A stretch of 64,000 bases of DNA from NCBI GenBank assembly GCA_963422275.1, contig OY729418.1, forward strand, positions 434,001-498,000, in the 5' to 3' direction. Shown here in pieces: positions 1 through 9,140 of this stretch. A program made the position numbers and the translations under genes. Within the stretch, counting starts at the first letter, position 1. The number at the start of each line of letters is the position of its first letter. The notes beneath the pieces were generated by a model. That model did not search any database and was not told the origin of the DNA. It saw only the letters and a program-made list of their open reading frames with translations. Origin of the DNA: G963422275 sp963422275. Its GTDB lineage: Bacteria > Pseudomonadota > Alphaproteobacteria > Rhodobacterales > Rhodobacteraceae.

Positions 1-125
1 CGGAATCACTTTGTAACTTGTCTACAGGTCCAAGTCACGGTCGCCTCCCTTTGGCGCACGCACCTGTTCCGCCATCCCGACCGGCCTGTCGTTTCTGCAT
101 CCACGACATGGAATTGTTTTTATCA

Positions 126-690
126 TATAGTTGCAAGCGCTTGTCATGATGTTCGATTGAGGGAGAGACCGATGAATTTCTTCATGACGGTGGTGGACAA
201 GCGTGTGAAACCCGACAGTGCACTGCGAAAGGTCGACGCCCCGATTGACTGGCAGCGCTTGGCGGCGCGCCGCATTTTCCGACCCTGTGGCTGGCTGCAC
301 GGCACGAAGGGTGCTTGCCGACAAGGGGCTGTCAAGCACGGCCAACCGCACCTGCCCTGCCGAAGCGGGGGTCCAGTCGGGGATCATGTTTCAGGCTGTC
401 CGGGGACATCTCCTGTCCCGGCACCGCGGCGGCGAGGTCTCGGTTTCATGGGTCTCTGGTCCGTGGAGGCGGAGACGGCCTTCAAGGCGATGGCACCGAC
501 CCCGCCCGATGCGGCGCATTTAGGCCTAAAACTGTGCCTTTGGGCGTCAAGGCCGCTGCCGAAGGCTCCATAGTCATTGATCGGCGACCGCAAGCGCTCA
601 GCTAGCTCCGGAAATCGCAATGCAGAAAGAAATGCCCGCTTTCGCAATAGCCTTGTCATGCCGACTTCTTTAATCTTGCTTTGCAGGCAC
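126..690. mobile_element. Degenerate IS5-like relic (type B)
   Basis: No intact gene lies in the first 1.1 kb. This stretch recurs in broken form around 9.18-9.35 kb, 23.34-24.07 kb (nested), 24.4-25.6 kb and 52.46-53.0 kb. Shared landmarks are a short leader coding N-F-F-M-T-V-V-D, a segment reading D-W-Q-R-L-A, and an end sequence near 'ttgcgaaagcgggcg'. Other copies carry pieces resembling IS5-family transposases, such as P-G-Q-W-C-S and I-C-R-F-R. Every frame here is interrupted, so this is a fossil. The family assignment is by eye; the remaining bases to 1112 show nothing clear. Confidence 0.45.
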
Positions 691-1112
691 AGCGCATCAC
701 GGGACCCAAAAGGAACGCCGAAACTATTGCGAGCGATTGCCATGATTCATTTGGTGCCATCCTGCTACCATTTACAGCGTTGACCGGGGTATTCTCTGGT
801 TGCGGCTTGCGCGACCGCTCGCCCCCGAGCTGTCGACAACAAAAAACCTGGCGCAAGCAATTTTCTGTTGCACAGCCTAGGGAAAGGCAAACGGTTCTTG
901 GGAATCAAACAGCAAGCAGATTGTTGAAAATTTCCATTGGAAACAGGGTTTTAATTGCAACCCGTGCATATCATCCACTTGGCACGCAGCTAGAGACTTC
1001 CACACCAGAATTGCTGGTTTTACCGGACTTGACACGCGATGCATGGTAACTTGGCGAAGCATGTGCTTCGCCTTGATATGGCGAGGCCTCAAGAAAATCA
1101 TGGCGGTTTGCA

Positions 1113-2474
1113 ATGGGGCACACAAAAAAACCGAGCGAGATAACGCTCCAGAGCCGCCGCTCCATCTGGGGTTGGATGTTCTTCGATTGGGCTAGCCAAC
1201 CATATTTCACGCTTCTGCTGACCTTCATATTCGCGCCATACTTCACCTCCGCCGTGATGTCGGATCCAGTGCTGGCCCAAAGGTACTGGGGTTGGATGCT
1301 TGCCGCCGTCGGAGCGGGGGTGGCATTGCTTGCGCCGGTACTCGGATCCTTCGCCGACAGTTCTCGATCGCGACAACCGTGGATAGTCGGGTTTTCGGTG
1401 CTCTACATTGTCGGCTCCTTCTCTCTCTGGTGGTCGGTGCCAGGATCCGAGAACGTCTTCTGGATTCTCTTTGCTTTCGGGGTTGGCATCGTCGGTCTGG
1501 AGTTCGCCACCATTTTCACGAACGCAATGCTGCCCAACTTGGGAAGAACGGGTGAGATCGGCGTGATTTCCGGTTCGGGATGGGCATTCGGCTACATTGG
1601 GGGGCTCATTTCTCTGGCTGTCATGCTCCTGTTTCTCGCCGAGAACGAGCGCGGTGTAACCTTCCTTGGCAACGCGCCACTGTTCGGACTTGATCCCGAA
1701 TTGCGTGAGGGCACCCGTTCCGCAGGCCCCTTCACTGCCGTCTGGTACATCCTGTTCATGATTCCGTTTTTTCTCTGGGTTCGGGACGCGCGGTCGAAAA
1801 CCTCCGCAATCGAGGGATTGAGAGGACTTGCCAAGACCCTCATCGAACTTCCGAAACATAGAAGCCTTTCCGCTTATCTGGTGTCGTCAATGCTTTATCG
1901 AGACGCCTTGAACGGGGTCTTCGCGTTCGGCGGAATTTATGCATCCGGCGTGCTCAAATGGTCAATCATGCAGGTTGGAACCTTCGGAATAGTCTCTCTG
2001 GTGTTCGGAATGGTGTTTGCATGGCTGGGCGGTTTCGCTGATCGGAGATACGGATCAAAGTTCGTGATTTCGACTTCGATTCTGGTACTTGCGGCAGTAT
2101 GCCTTGTGATCATCACGACATCGCGAAACATGGTGCTGCTGTTTCCGGTCGATGCCGATTCGGTCCTTCCGGACACGGTATTCTTCGCGTGCGGCTGCGT
2201 TATCGGCGCGGCTGGCGGGACAATACAGGCAGCGTCCCGAACCATGATGGTGCATCAGGCAAATCCAGAGCGGATGACGGAGGCGTTTGGCCTCTACGCA
2301 CTTGCAGGCAAGGCGACGGCGTTTCTTGCTCCGCTGCTCATTGCGATCACAACAGACGTGACAGGTGACCAGCGCTTGGGCGTTTCTCCTCTCATAGTGC
2401 TGTTCCTGCTGGGACAGATCATGCTAAACTGGGTCAGTTCGGAAAGCAGAGTATATCGGGGTTCCACGCAATGA
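1113..2474 (+). CDS. MFS transporter, UMF1/ATG22-like
   Basis: A 453-residue integral membrane protein with about 12 hydrophobic segments, in the major facilitator superfamily. The N-terminal stretch with W-M-F-F-D-W-A-S-Q-P-Y (about residues 20-30) is typical of the UMF1 branch related to yeast Atg22. Substrates of bacterial members are mostly unknown; an amino acid or peptide is plausible from the neighbours but not shown. The stop overlaps the mepA start by four bases (ATGA), which suggests translational coupling and a shared role in handling cell-wall fragments. The ribosome-binding site is weak. An ATG at 1100 is out of frame and was not chosen. Confidence 0.8.
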   Translation: MGHTKKPSEITLQSRRSIWGWMFFDWASQPYFTLLLTFIFAPYFTSAVMSDPVLAQRYWGWMLAAVGAGVALLAPVLGSFADSSRSRQPWIVGFSVLYIVGSFSLWWSVPGSENVFWILFAFGVGIVGLEFATIFTNAMLPNLGRTGEIGVISGSGWAFGYIGGLISLAVMLLFLAENERGVTFLGNAPLFGLDPELREGTRSAGPFTAVWYILFMIPFFLWVRDARSKTSAIEGLRGLAKTLIELPKHRSLSAYLVSSMLYRDALNGVFAFGGIYASGVLKWSIMQVGTFGIVSLVFGMVFAWLGGFADRRYGSKFVISTSILVLAAVCLVIITTSRNMVLLFPVDADSVLPDTVFFACGCVIGAAGGTIQAASRTMMVHQANPERMTEAFGLYALAGKATAFLAPLLIAITTDVTGDQRLGVSPLIVLFLLGQIMLNWVSSESRVYRGSTQ

Positions 2475-3367
2475 ATTCTTTTACTGCAGGTTTTCTGGCG
2501 GCGTTCGCGCTCGCTTCGTCCGCTGCGGTTGCGCACGAGCCGAAGGCCAACAGCCTGTTCGGAAAAGTCATGGTGGGGGTGACCGGAGATCCAAGCCCGA
2601 TCGGCAGCTACACTAAGGGATGTATCGCAGGTGCGATCCAGTTGCCGGAGACAGGCCCAACCTGGCAGGCAATGAGACTGAGCCGGAACCGGAACTGGGG
2701 ACACCCGGTTCTCATAGACTTCATAGGCGATCTTGGCGAGCGCGCCGCCAAGGCGGGATGGAAAGGCCTTTATGTCGGGGACCTGTCTCAGCCGCGCGGC
2801 GGGCCCATGACGTCCGGCCACGCTTCCCATCAAATCGGCCTCGATGCTGACATCTGGATGCTCCCACCGAAACGCCTAAATCTTTCAAGCAGCGAGCGCG
2901 AGGAAATTTCCTCGATTTCGGTGCGCACGGCGGACCAATCCAGCGTCAACGAAAACTGGACTGACACCCACATGCAGATCATGAAGGCTGCCGCCATGGA
3001 TCCACGGGTGGATCGCATCTTCGTTGCCGGGGCAGTCAAGGTGGAGATGTGCCGAAAAGCGGGCAAGGATCGCATGTGGCTGCAGAAAATCCGCCCTTGG
3101 TACGGCCACAACACCCATTTCCATGTGCGGCTGAAATGCCCAGCGGAGGCGAAAAACTGCATCACGCAGACCCCCACCGTCTCCCAGCTTTCGAATGGCG
3201 GCGACGGATGCGATGCCAGTCTCGACTGGTGGGTTGTCGACTATGTCAAGTTTCTGAAGAAACCGCGGCCCGAGCCGAAGAAGCCAGTCAAGCCGAAGCG
3301 CGGCGTGCGCGACTACGTCATGGCGGACCTTCCGCCTCAATGTCGAACGGTCCTGCATTCAAACTGA
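2471..3367 (+). CDS. mepA: Penicillin-insensitive murein endopeptidase MepA
   Basis: A 298-residue periplasmic zinc endopeptidase that cleaves D-Ala-meso-DAP cross-links in peptidoglycan. A signal peptide ends near residue 21 (alanine-rich, A-V-A-H). The metal-binding pattern S-G-H-A-S-H-Q-I-G-L-D-A-D (H117/H120 to D127) and the later Y-G-H-N-T-H-F-H motif match the LAS-type MepA family. Length is slightly above E. coli MepA because of a lysine/proline-rich C-terminal tail. The start overlaps the upstream transporter stop (ATGA). A gap of about 208 bp separates it from dapD, so dapD may have its own promoter. Confidence 0.92.
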   Translation: MNSFTAGFLAAFALASSAAVAHEPKANSLFGKVMVGVTGDPSPIGSYTKGCIAGAIQLPETGPTWQAMRLSRNRNWGHPVLIDFIGDLGERAAKAGWKGLYVGDLSQPRGGPMTSGHASHQIGLDADIWMLPPKRLNLSSSEREEISSISVRTADQSSVNENWTDTHMQIMKAAAMDPRVDRIFVAGAVKVEMCRKAGKDRMWLQKIRPWYGHNTHFHVRLKCPAEAKNCITQTPTVSQLSNGGDGCDASLDWWVVDYVKFLKKPRPEPKKPVKPKRGVRDYVMADLPPQCRTVLHSN

Positions 3368-3575
3368 TCGTTGCGCACTGCCGGCAAGGCTGGCAACCCA
3401 AGGGCTATAGAAGAAGTCACATTCCGCAACAATGCTTGACGCTTCAAGCAATTCGATGTCCGGCTTGCAATCCAATTGACAATTTGCTGAAGCGGGGCAA
3501 TAGCGGCGTTGCTTGGCGCAAAACCGTCGCCGGAAGCGAATATCGACGGTGTCATTGAAATGTTGGAGGCCAAAT

Positions 3576-4403
3576 ATGGAAAGATCCCTGCTGGAAAACC
3601 AGATCGAGGCCGCATGGGAAATCCGCGACACGATTTCGCCAGAGTCGAGAGGCAGTGCCCGGGACGCAATTGAGGCTACCTTGGACGCACTTGACAGCGG
3701 TTCGCTCAGGGTTGCCGAAAAAGGGGACGACGGTAGCTGGCAGGTGAACCAATGGGCGAAAAAGGCCGTAATGCTCGGGTTCAGGATTCAGGACATGGCA
3801 CCGCAGGCAGGCGGCCCGCAGGGTTCCACATGGTGGGACAAGGTCGATTCAAAATTCAAGGGCTGGGGGCCCGAAGAGTGGACGCGCGCCGGGTTCCGTG
3901 CCGTTCCCAACTGCGTTGTCCGCCGATCCGCCTACATCGCGCCGAGCGTGGTCCTGATGCCGTCGTTCGTAAATCTCGGAGCCTACGTCGATTCCGGAAC
4001 CATGATCGACACTTGGGCGACGGTTGGCTCTTGTGCGCAAATTGGAAAGAACGTCCATCTTTCCGGGGGAGCCGGAATCGGTGGTGTCCTTGAACCGATG
4101 CAGGCTGGACCCACGATCATCGAGAATGACTGTTTCATCGGTGCCAGGTCGGAGGTGGTCGAAGGTGTGGTCGTGCGCCAGGGATCTGTCATCGGGATGG
4201 GGGTGTTCATCGGGCAATCCACCAAGATAGTGGATCGCGCCACGGGAACCGTGCAGTTCGGCGAGGTACCACCCTACTCCGTTGTCGTGTCGGGATCGAT
4301 GCCGTCGTCCAACGGCGTCCACCTCTACTGCGCGGTCATCGTGAAGCGAGTCGATGCCAAAACCCGTGGAAAGACTTCGATAAACGAACTTCTTCGAGAT
4401 TGA
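3576..4403 (+). CDS. dapD: Tetrahydrodipicolinate N-succinyltransferase DapD
   Basis: A 275-residue cytoplasmic enzyme of the succinylase lysine/meso-DAP pathway. It transfers succinyl from succinyl-CoA to tetrahydrodipicolinate. The C-terminal half shows hexapeptide-type repeats of a left-handed beta-helix (for example I-G-A-R-S-E-V-V-E-G and I-G-M-G-V-F-I-G), and the length is normal. The start at 3576 is chosen because GGAG lies seven bases upstream and the protein then begins M-E-R-S-L-L-E-N like family members; a longer frame from 3513 adds an unlikely leader. dapE follows after 44 bp, giving two steps of the same pathway in order. Confidence 0.95.
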   Translation: MERSLLENQIEAAWEIRDTISPESRGSARDAIEATLDALDSGSLRVAEKGDDGSWQVNQWAKKAVMLGFRIQDMAPQAGGPQGSTWWDKVDSKFKGWGPEEWTRAGFRAVPNCVVRRSAYIAPSVVLMPSFVNLGAYVDSGTMIDTWATVGSCAQIGKNVHLSGGAGIGGVLEPMQAGPTIIENDCFIGARSEVVEGVVVRQGSVIGMGVFIGQSTKIVDRATGTVQFGEVPPYSVVVSGSMPSSNGVHLYCAVIVKRVDAKTRGKTSINELLRD

Positions 4404-4447
4404 CGGCAGAAAATGGCAGTTTGCAACGGAATTTGCGCGAAGACACA

Positions 4448-5587
4448 ATGATCGATCCGGTAGAACTCACTTCCAAACTAGTCAGGTGCCGGTCGGTAAC
4501 GCCTGACGAGGGCGGCGCAATCACCCTGATTCAGGCGGTTCTCGAAAACGCGGGGTTTGCCTGCACACGAGTGGATCGGGGGGAAGTCTGCAATTTGTTC
4601 GCAAAGTGGATGTCTGGAGACGAAAGTCGAGTGTTCGGATTCAACGGACACACTGACGTGGTTCCGCCCGGTGACCTTTCAGCATGGGGCGTGGACCCAT
4701 TCGAGGGCAGAATCGCGGATGGAAAGATCTGGGGGCGAGGAGCCGCAGACATGAAATCTGGAGTGGCGGCATTTGTCGCCGCCGCGGTCGATTTTGCGAG
4801 TTCCGGCAGACATTCCGGAGCGGTCGTCCTCGCCATAACCGGGGACGAGGAGGGAATCGCAAAGAACGGAACGCTCGCCCTTCTGGACTGGATGGAACGT
4901 AACGGTGAACGGATGGACGTCTGCCTGGTCGGGGAGCCGACCAGCCGCGAATACATGGGCGAAATGATGAAGGTTGGCCGTCGCGGGTCGTTGTCGGCCC
5001 GGTTCGACTTTGTCGGCGAGCAAGGTCACACTGCCTATCCCGAACGCGCCAAAAACCCGCTTGACGCTGCGGCTCGACTTGCCGGAACCTTGGCAACTGC
5101 ATGTCTGGACAAGGGGTCGGAGAATTTTTCCCCCTCGACGCTGGCACTCACCTCGATTGACACGGACAACCTTGCAGGCAACGTCATTCCCGGAAGGTGC
5201 ACTGCCAGCGCAAACATCCGCTTCAACGACCTGCACAATGCTGATTCCCTGTCGAATTGGCTGAGGAAAGAGGCGAACAAGGTGCAGCGTGAATTCGATG
5301 TCGACGTGGAAATGATCGTTCAGGTCCAGGGCGAAAGCTTCCTGACTCCGCCGGGCCCTCTGTCCGACCTTGTTGCACAAGCCATCGAAGACGAAACAGG
5401 ACAGAAACCGGTGCTTTCAACGTCCGGCGGAACCTCTGACGCCCGTTTCATCAAGAATCACTGCCCCGTCGTCGAGTTCGGGCTGGTCGGGAAAACGATG
5501 CACAAGGCGGATGAGCACGTCGAGATCGACGACATCGTCACGCTCAAGGCGATCTATTCTCGAATCCTAGCCAACTACTTCGCGTGA
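4448..5587 (+). CDS. dapE: Succinyl-diaminopimelate desuccinylase DapE
   Basis: A 379-residue M20-family dinuclear zinc amidohydrolase that removes succinate from N-succinyl-LL-DAP. Metal and catalytic motifs are all visible: G-H-T-D-V-V-P-P-G-D, the bridging aspartate in G-R-G-A-A-D-M-K-S-G, T-G-D-E-E-G, the glutamate of V-G-E-P-T, and the C-terminal histidine in T-M-H-K-A-D-E. The start at M-I-D-P-V-E-L-T matches the family; the upstream extension to 4400 is probably untranslated. The stop is three bases before the next gene, so the two are cotranscribed. Confidence 0.95.
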   Translation: MIDPVELTSKLVRCRSVTPDEGGAITLIQAVLENAGFACTRVDRGEVCNLFAKWMSGDESRVFGFNGHTDVVPPGDLSAWGVDPFEGRIADGKIWGRGAADMKSGVAAFVAAAVDFASSGRHSGAVVLAITGDEEGIAKNGTLALLDWMERNGERMDVCLVGEPTSREYMGEMMKVGRRGSLSARFDFVGEQGHTAYPERAKNPLDAAARLAGTLATACLDKGSENFSPSTLALTSIDTDNLAGNVIPGRCTASANIRFNDLHNADSLSNWLRKEANKVQREFDVDVEMIVQVQGESFLTPPGPLSDLVAQAIEDETGQKPVLSTSGGTSDARFIKNHCPVVEFGLVGKTMHKADEHVEIDDIVTLKAIYSRILANYFA

Positions 5588-5590
5588 GGC

Positions 5591-6184
5591 ATGCGAAAAA
5601 GCGACCTTATTGTTTTCGTCAAGGAGCCGAGGCCTGGCCGGGTCAAGACCCGACTTGCGCGCGACATCGGCACAGTCGCGGCGGCGCAATGGTACAGACG
5701 GCAGTGCAGGTCGCTGCTCTGCCGCGTCGAAAGCAGCCCGAAATGGGAAACAACCCTTGCAGTCACCCCCGACACCGAGGGGCTGGCCAGCCGTGTCTGG
5801 CCTGACCGCATTCCGCGAGTTCCGCAGGGAGGCGGGAACTTGGGAACGCGAATGGCCCGGATATTCCGGAAATCGGGGCACGGTCCCGCAATAATCGTCG
5901 GATCGGACATTCCCGACATCACTTCGGCCCGAATTGAGGCAGCTTTTCGCCTGCTGACGCGCGCCGATGCAGTGTTCGGGCCTTCTCCTGACGGAGGGTT
6001 TTGGCTCGTGGGACTCAGGCAGCCAAGCCTTGCACCCGCTGCCTTGTTCGCGAATGTCCGCTGGTCAAGCAGGCATGCGCTCGCGGACTCCCTTGCGACC
6101 CTTAAGGGCTTGAAGGTCGTCTTTACCGAGTCAATTGGAGATATTGATTCATTGGCGGACCTCCGGCGTGCGGGCCAACGATGA
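5591..6184 (+). CDS. DUF2064 / TIGR04282-type glycosyltransferase-like protein
   Basis: A 197-residue protein of the DUF2064 family, a small GT-A-like nucleotide-sugar fold. Visible family marks are F-V-K-E-P-R-P-G-R-V-K-T-R-L-A at residues 8-22, G-S-D-I-P-D near the middle, and G-P-S-P-D-G-G-F-W-L-V-G. Some relatives are annotated in arsenosugar biosynthesis, but no arsenic genes lie here, so the substrate is unknown. It starts three bases after the dapE stop with GAGG very close to the ATG. It ends 21 bases from the convergent transaminase gene; the perfect palindrome AAACGGCCGTTT at the end of that gene could act in termination. Confidence 0.8.
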   Translation: MRKSDLIVFVKEPRPGRVKTRLARDIGTVAAAQWYRRQCRSLLCRVESSPKWETTLAVTPDTEGLASRVWPDRIPRVPQGGGNLGTRMARIFRKSGHGPAIIVGSDIPDITSARIEAAFRLLTRADAVFGPSPDGGFWLVGLRQPSLAPAALFANVRWSSRHALADSLATLKGLKVVFTESIGDIDSLADLRRAGQR

Positions 6185-6205
6185 GGCTCTGATTCGACTT
6201 CCGCT

Positions 6206-7057
6206 TCAAACGGCCGTTTTCTGAATCTCCGAAATGTAGATTTCCCTGAGACGCGCAGCACTGGGTCCGGGGACGCCGCTGCCAACAGGCTTGCCATCAA
6301 TCTCGATGACGGGATAGACAAAAGTCGCGGCGGACGTAATGAACGCCTCGGCGGCCCCTTGGGCCTCCTCGATTGAAAATGGCTGTTCCACGACCTTCAT
6401 CTGAGCTTGCTGGGCAAATTTCATCACGGTTCGCCGCGTGATGCCATGAAGGATGTCGTTGGAGAGAGCCCGGGTCACGATTTCCCCTGAATCCGTGATG
6501 ATGAATGCATTGTTCGAAGTTCCCTCCGTGACGAGTCCGTCCTCCACCATCCAAGCATCGTCCGCGCCGGCCTTGACCGCAGCTGTCTTTGCCATCGCGG
6601 CATAAAGCAACTGCACCGTCTTTATGTCACGGCGGTGCCACCGCAAATCCTCCTTCGAAATGACCCTGATTCCATTTTTGGCAATGGGAGAGTCGATCAA
6701 GACCTTCTTCTGAGTGAACATCACCAGCGAAGGATCGACGTCCGGGTACACGAAGTCACGATCGGCAACGCCGCGTGACACCTGAAGATAGACGATGCCT
6801 TCATCAATTTCGTTTCTCGAAATGAGCTCCCTGTGCAGAAACAGCAATTCGTCTGGGTCTACAGGCGAGGTCAAATCGAGTTCGCGAAGCGAACGTTGAA
6901 GTCGTCCCATATGGCCATCATAGTCAAGCAACTTTCCGTTCAACACGGAAGTGGCGTCGTAAACGGCATCCGCAAACAGGAATCCACGCTCGAATATGGA
7001 AATTTTTGCCTCCTCTTCAGGACAAAACTCCCCATTGACATAGACAATTCGGCTCAT
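6206..7057 (-). CDS. dat: D-amino-acid transaminase (class IV)
   Basis: A 283-residue PLP enzyme of fold type IV. The N-terminus has F-E-R-G-F-L-F-A-D-A-V-Y-D, typical of D-amino-acid transaminases rather than branched-chain enzymes. K146 in D-I-K-T-V-Q-L-L is the expected Schiff-base lysine, and V-T-E-G-T-S-N-N-A-F is the phosphate-binding region. It likely moves the amino group of D-Ala or other D-amino acids to 2-oxoglutarate, giving D-glutamate. The start has AGGGAGAG upstream. It lies downstream of dgcN and dgcA on the same strand, which would process D-glutamate. Branched-chain or 4-amino-4-deoxychorismate activity is a less likely alternative. Confidence 0.85.
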   Translation of the reverse strand: MSRIVYVNGEFCPEEEAKISIFERGFLFADAVYDATSVLNGKLLDYDGHMGRLQRSLRELDLTSPVDPDELLFLHRELISRNEIDEGIVYLQVSRGVADRDFVYPDVDPSLVMFTQKKVLIDSPIAKNGIRVISKEDLRWHRRDIKTVQLLYAAMAKTAAVKAGADDAWMVEDGLVTEGTSNNAFIITDSGEIVTRALSNDILHGITRRTVMKFAQQAQMKVVEQPFSIEEAQGAAEAFITSAATFVYPVIEIDGKPVGSGVPGPSAARLREIYISEIQKTAV

Positions 7058-7119
7058 TCCACTCTCCCTGCATCTTCACAACGGAAATCTCTGCTCTCTG
7101 TCGGGCCAGCCATTTTTCA

Positions 7120-8085
7120 TCAGCCCCACAATTTCGGCTCAGGCGGATCGAGGCAACTGCCGATATACTCCATCGCAGGTTGTCGATCATCCGCAAGGAG
7201 CAACGGTCCGTCCAAGTCGACGATGTCGGCCCCCTGGGCCACCAGCACGGCGGGTGCCATTGAAAGAGAAGATCCAATCATGCAGCCAACCATGATCCTG
7301 AATCCCTGCGCAACAGCCAAGTCCCTCAGGGCCAACGCCTCGGTCAGGCCTCCTGACTTGTCAAGCTTAATGTTGATAACCGAGTACCGACCATTGAGGG
7401 TATTTAGCGAAGAGCGGTCGTGGCAACTTTCGTCGGCGCAAATGGCGATCGGGGATTCGATCTCGTCAAGCGCGTCGTCCTCGCCTGCCCGAAATGGCTG
7501 CTCGATCATCTCAACCCCCAGTTCCACAAGCCGGGGCAGGACCCGCGTGAATTCGTCGATGCTCCAGCCCTCGTTCGCATCCACGATGATGCGGGAGCGG
7601 GGGGCGCCTGCGCGCACGGCCTCCAGCCTTGGAATGTCGCCCCGGCTGCCCAGCTTGACCTTGAGCAGCGGTCGTTCAGAATTTTCCAAGGCAGCCAGCC
7701 GCATCCTTTCGGGCGAATCCAGGGAAATGGTGAAAGCAGTTGTCAACGAAACCGGTTCCGAAAGATCCGCGCACTCCCAGACGCGCGTCCCCGACCGCTT
7801 TGCCTCTAGATCCCACAGAGCACAGTCGACGGCGTTTCTTGCGGCGCCGGGCGGAAGAGTTTCCTGCAGTTCACGACGGTCCAGCGGCGTTTCCAGCCTC
7901 TTCACGTCGGCCATCGATTTCTCGACTGTCTCACCGTACCGTGCATAGGGAACGCTTTCACCGACTCCAAAGTGTCCGTCAGCCTCAATGCGAACTTCAA
8001 GCACATGCACCTCGGAGCGCGAGCCTCTTGAAATCGTGAACGGTCGCTTGAGCGGAAAACTGCGCTCCGCGGCAAATATCTTCAT
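7120..8085 (-). CDS. dgcA: N-acetyl-D-glutamate racemase DgcA (dipeptide epimerase-like)
   Basis: A 321-residue enolase-superfamily enzyme of the L-Ala-D/L-Glu epimerase group. Catalytic marks are K-x-K in L-L-K-V-K-L-G-S, the metal ligands in I-I-V-D-A-N-E-G-W, E-Q-P-F and C-A-D-E-S, and the second lysine in I-N-I-K-L-D-K-S-G-G. Next to dgcN the best reading is the N-acetyl-D-glutamate racemase of the DgcN-DgcA route, in which N-acetyl-D-Glu is converted to N-acetyl-L-Glu. A dipeptide epimerase in murein recycling is the alternative and would also suit mepA nearby. It is spaced 53 bp from dgcN and 62 bp from the transaminase, so the three probably form one operon. Confidence 0.85.
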   Translation of the reverse strand: MKIFAAERSFPLKRPFTISRGSRSEVHVLEVRIEADGHFGVGESVPYARYGETVEKSMADVKRLETPLDRRELQETLPPGAARNAVDCALWDLEAKRSGTRVWECADLSEPVSLTTAFTISLDSPERMRLAALENSERPLLKVKLGSRGDIPRLEAVRAGAPRSRIIVDANEGWSIDEFTRVLPRLVELGVEMIEQPFRAGEDDALDEIESPIAICADESCHDRSSLNTLNGRYSVINIKLDKSGGLTEALALRDLAVAQGFRIMVGCMIGSSLSMAPAVLVAQGADIVDLDGPLLLADDRQPAMEYIGSCLDPPEPKLWG

Positions 8086-8138
8086 TGAAGGAAGGCCTCA
8101 GTTTTCGGAATTGCTCGACGGTCAGCACAAAATCACTC

Positions 8139-9140
8139 TCAAATTGCCTGCAGGGCATCCACCAATCGGCCTGCTCCATGCCTGACCGGATCGACCACGG
8201 GTATTTTCAGTCGCGATTCGACTTCCTGAACATAGCGTTCCGCCTCCGCCTCATCCAGTTCGCTGGTGTTTATTGAAACGCCGATAGCACTGCACGCCGG
8301 GTTGGACATGCGAGCCAACTGCAGCGCCAAATCCCGGAGGGCCTCGAGACTTGGCGGCACATAACCAGGTGTGCCGCGCATTTGCTCGCGAGTGGCGTCG
8401 TGGCAAAGTATCAGCGCATCTGGCTGGCCGCCATGGATCAAGGCGAGCGTTATCCCGGAATAAGACATGTGAAACAGCGACCCCTGCCCCTCGATTAAGT
8501 CCCAGTGGTCGTCTTCATTGTCTGGAGTCAACCATTCTACCGCACCGGACATGAAGTCTGCGACAACGGCATCGAGCGGCACGCCCCTGCCCTCAATGAG
8601 AATTCCGGTCTGCCCCGTTGCCTGGAAGTCCGACTTCATCCCGCGCCGCTGCATTTCTCGGTGGACGGCAAGGGAGACATACATTTTTCCGACGGAGACG
8701 TCGGTTCCCACTGCCAGACATCTCTTGCCGGTGCGTTTCTGGCCGCTAGCAATCGGGTACTTCTGAGTTGGAATCCGGACATCGTGCATCTTTCGTCCGC
8801 ACCTTTCCGCAACGCTCACCAAGTCCGACTCGTCTCGCAACAGATTGTGCAGACCGCTGGCAAGATCAAGTCCGGCCTCAAGCGCTTCGATCAGCACGGC
8901 CTTCCAAGCCTCAGCGATGACGCCACCCCGGTTGGCTACGCCGACGACCAACGTTTTGGCTCCAGCCTCTTTCGCCTCAGCAATCTTCAGGTCCGGAATT
9001 TCGAGGTCCGTCTTGCAAGCACCCATTCGAAACTGACCGACGGCCTGATTCGGTCTCCAGTCCCTTATTCCCCTGGCCACTTTCGCAGCCAGATGGTCAT
9101 GGGCATCGCCGAGGAACAACAGGTATGGCTGTTTAATCAT
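8139..9140 (-). CDS. dgcN: D-glutamate N-acetyltransferase DgcN (DUF1611)
   Basis: A 333-residue DUF1611-family protein. The family has a P-loop-like fold; here G-T-D-V-S-V-G-K-M lies mid-protein in place of a standard Walker A. In characterised marine bacteria DgcN acetylates D-glutamate, feeding DgcA. The length is normal. This is the first gene of the minus-strand operon, with a strong Shine-Dalgarno (AAGGAGG) a few bases before the ATG. With the transaminase it gives a complete predicted path: D-amino acids to D-Glu, N-acetyl-D-Glu, then N-acetyl-L-Glu. Confidence 0.87.
   Translation of the reverse strand: MIKQPYLLFLGDAHDHLAAKVARGIRDWRPNQAVGQFRMGACKTDLEIPDLKIAEAKEAGAKTLVVGVANRGGVIAEAWKAVLIEALEAGLDLASGLHNLLRDESDLVSVAERCGRKMHDVRIPTQKYPIASGQKRTGKRCLAVGTDVSVGKMYVSLAVHREMQRRGMKSDFQATGQTGILIEGRGVPLDAVVADFMSGAVEWLTPDNEDDHWDLIEGQGSLFHMSYSGITLALIHGGQPDALILCHDATREQMRGTPGYVPPSLEALRDLALQLARMSNPACSAIGVSINTSELDEAEAERYVQEVESRLKIPVVDPVRHGAGRLVDALQAI

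Noticed and set aside
3372..3400. TGCCGGC/GCTGGCA stem after mepA as a terminator
   Set aside because: The stem is only seven pairs with a mismatch and no T-run follows; dapD continues on the same strand.
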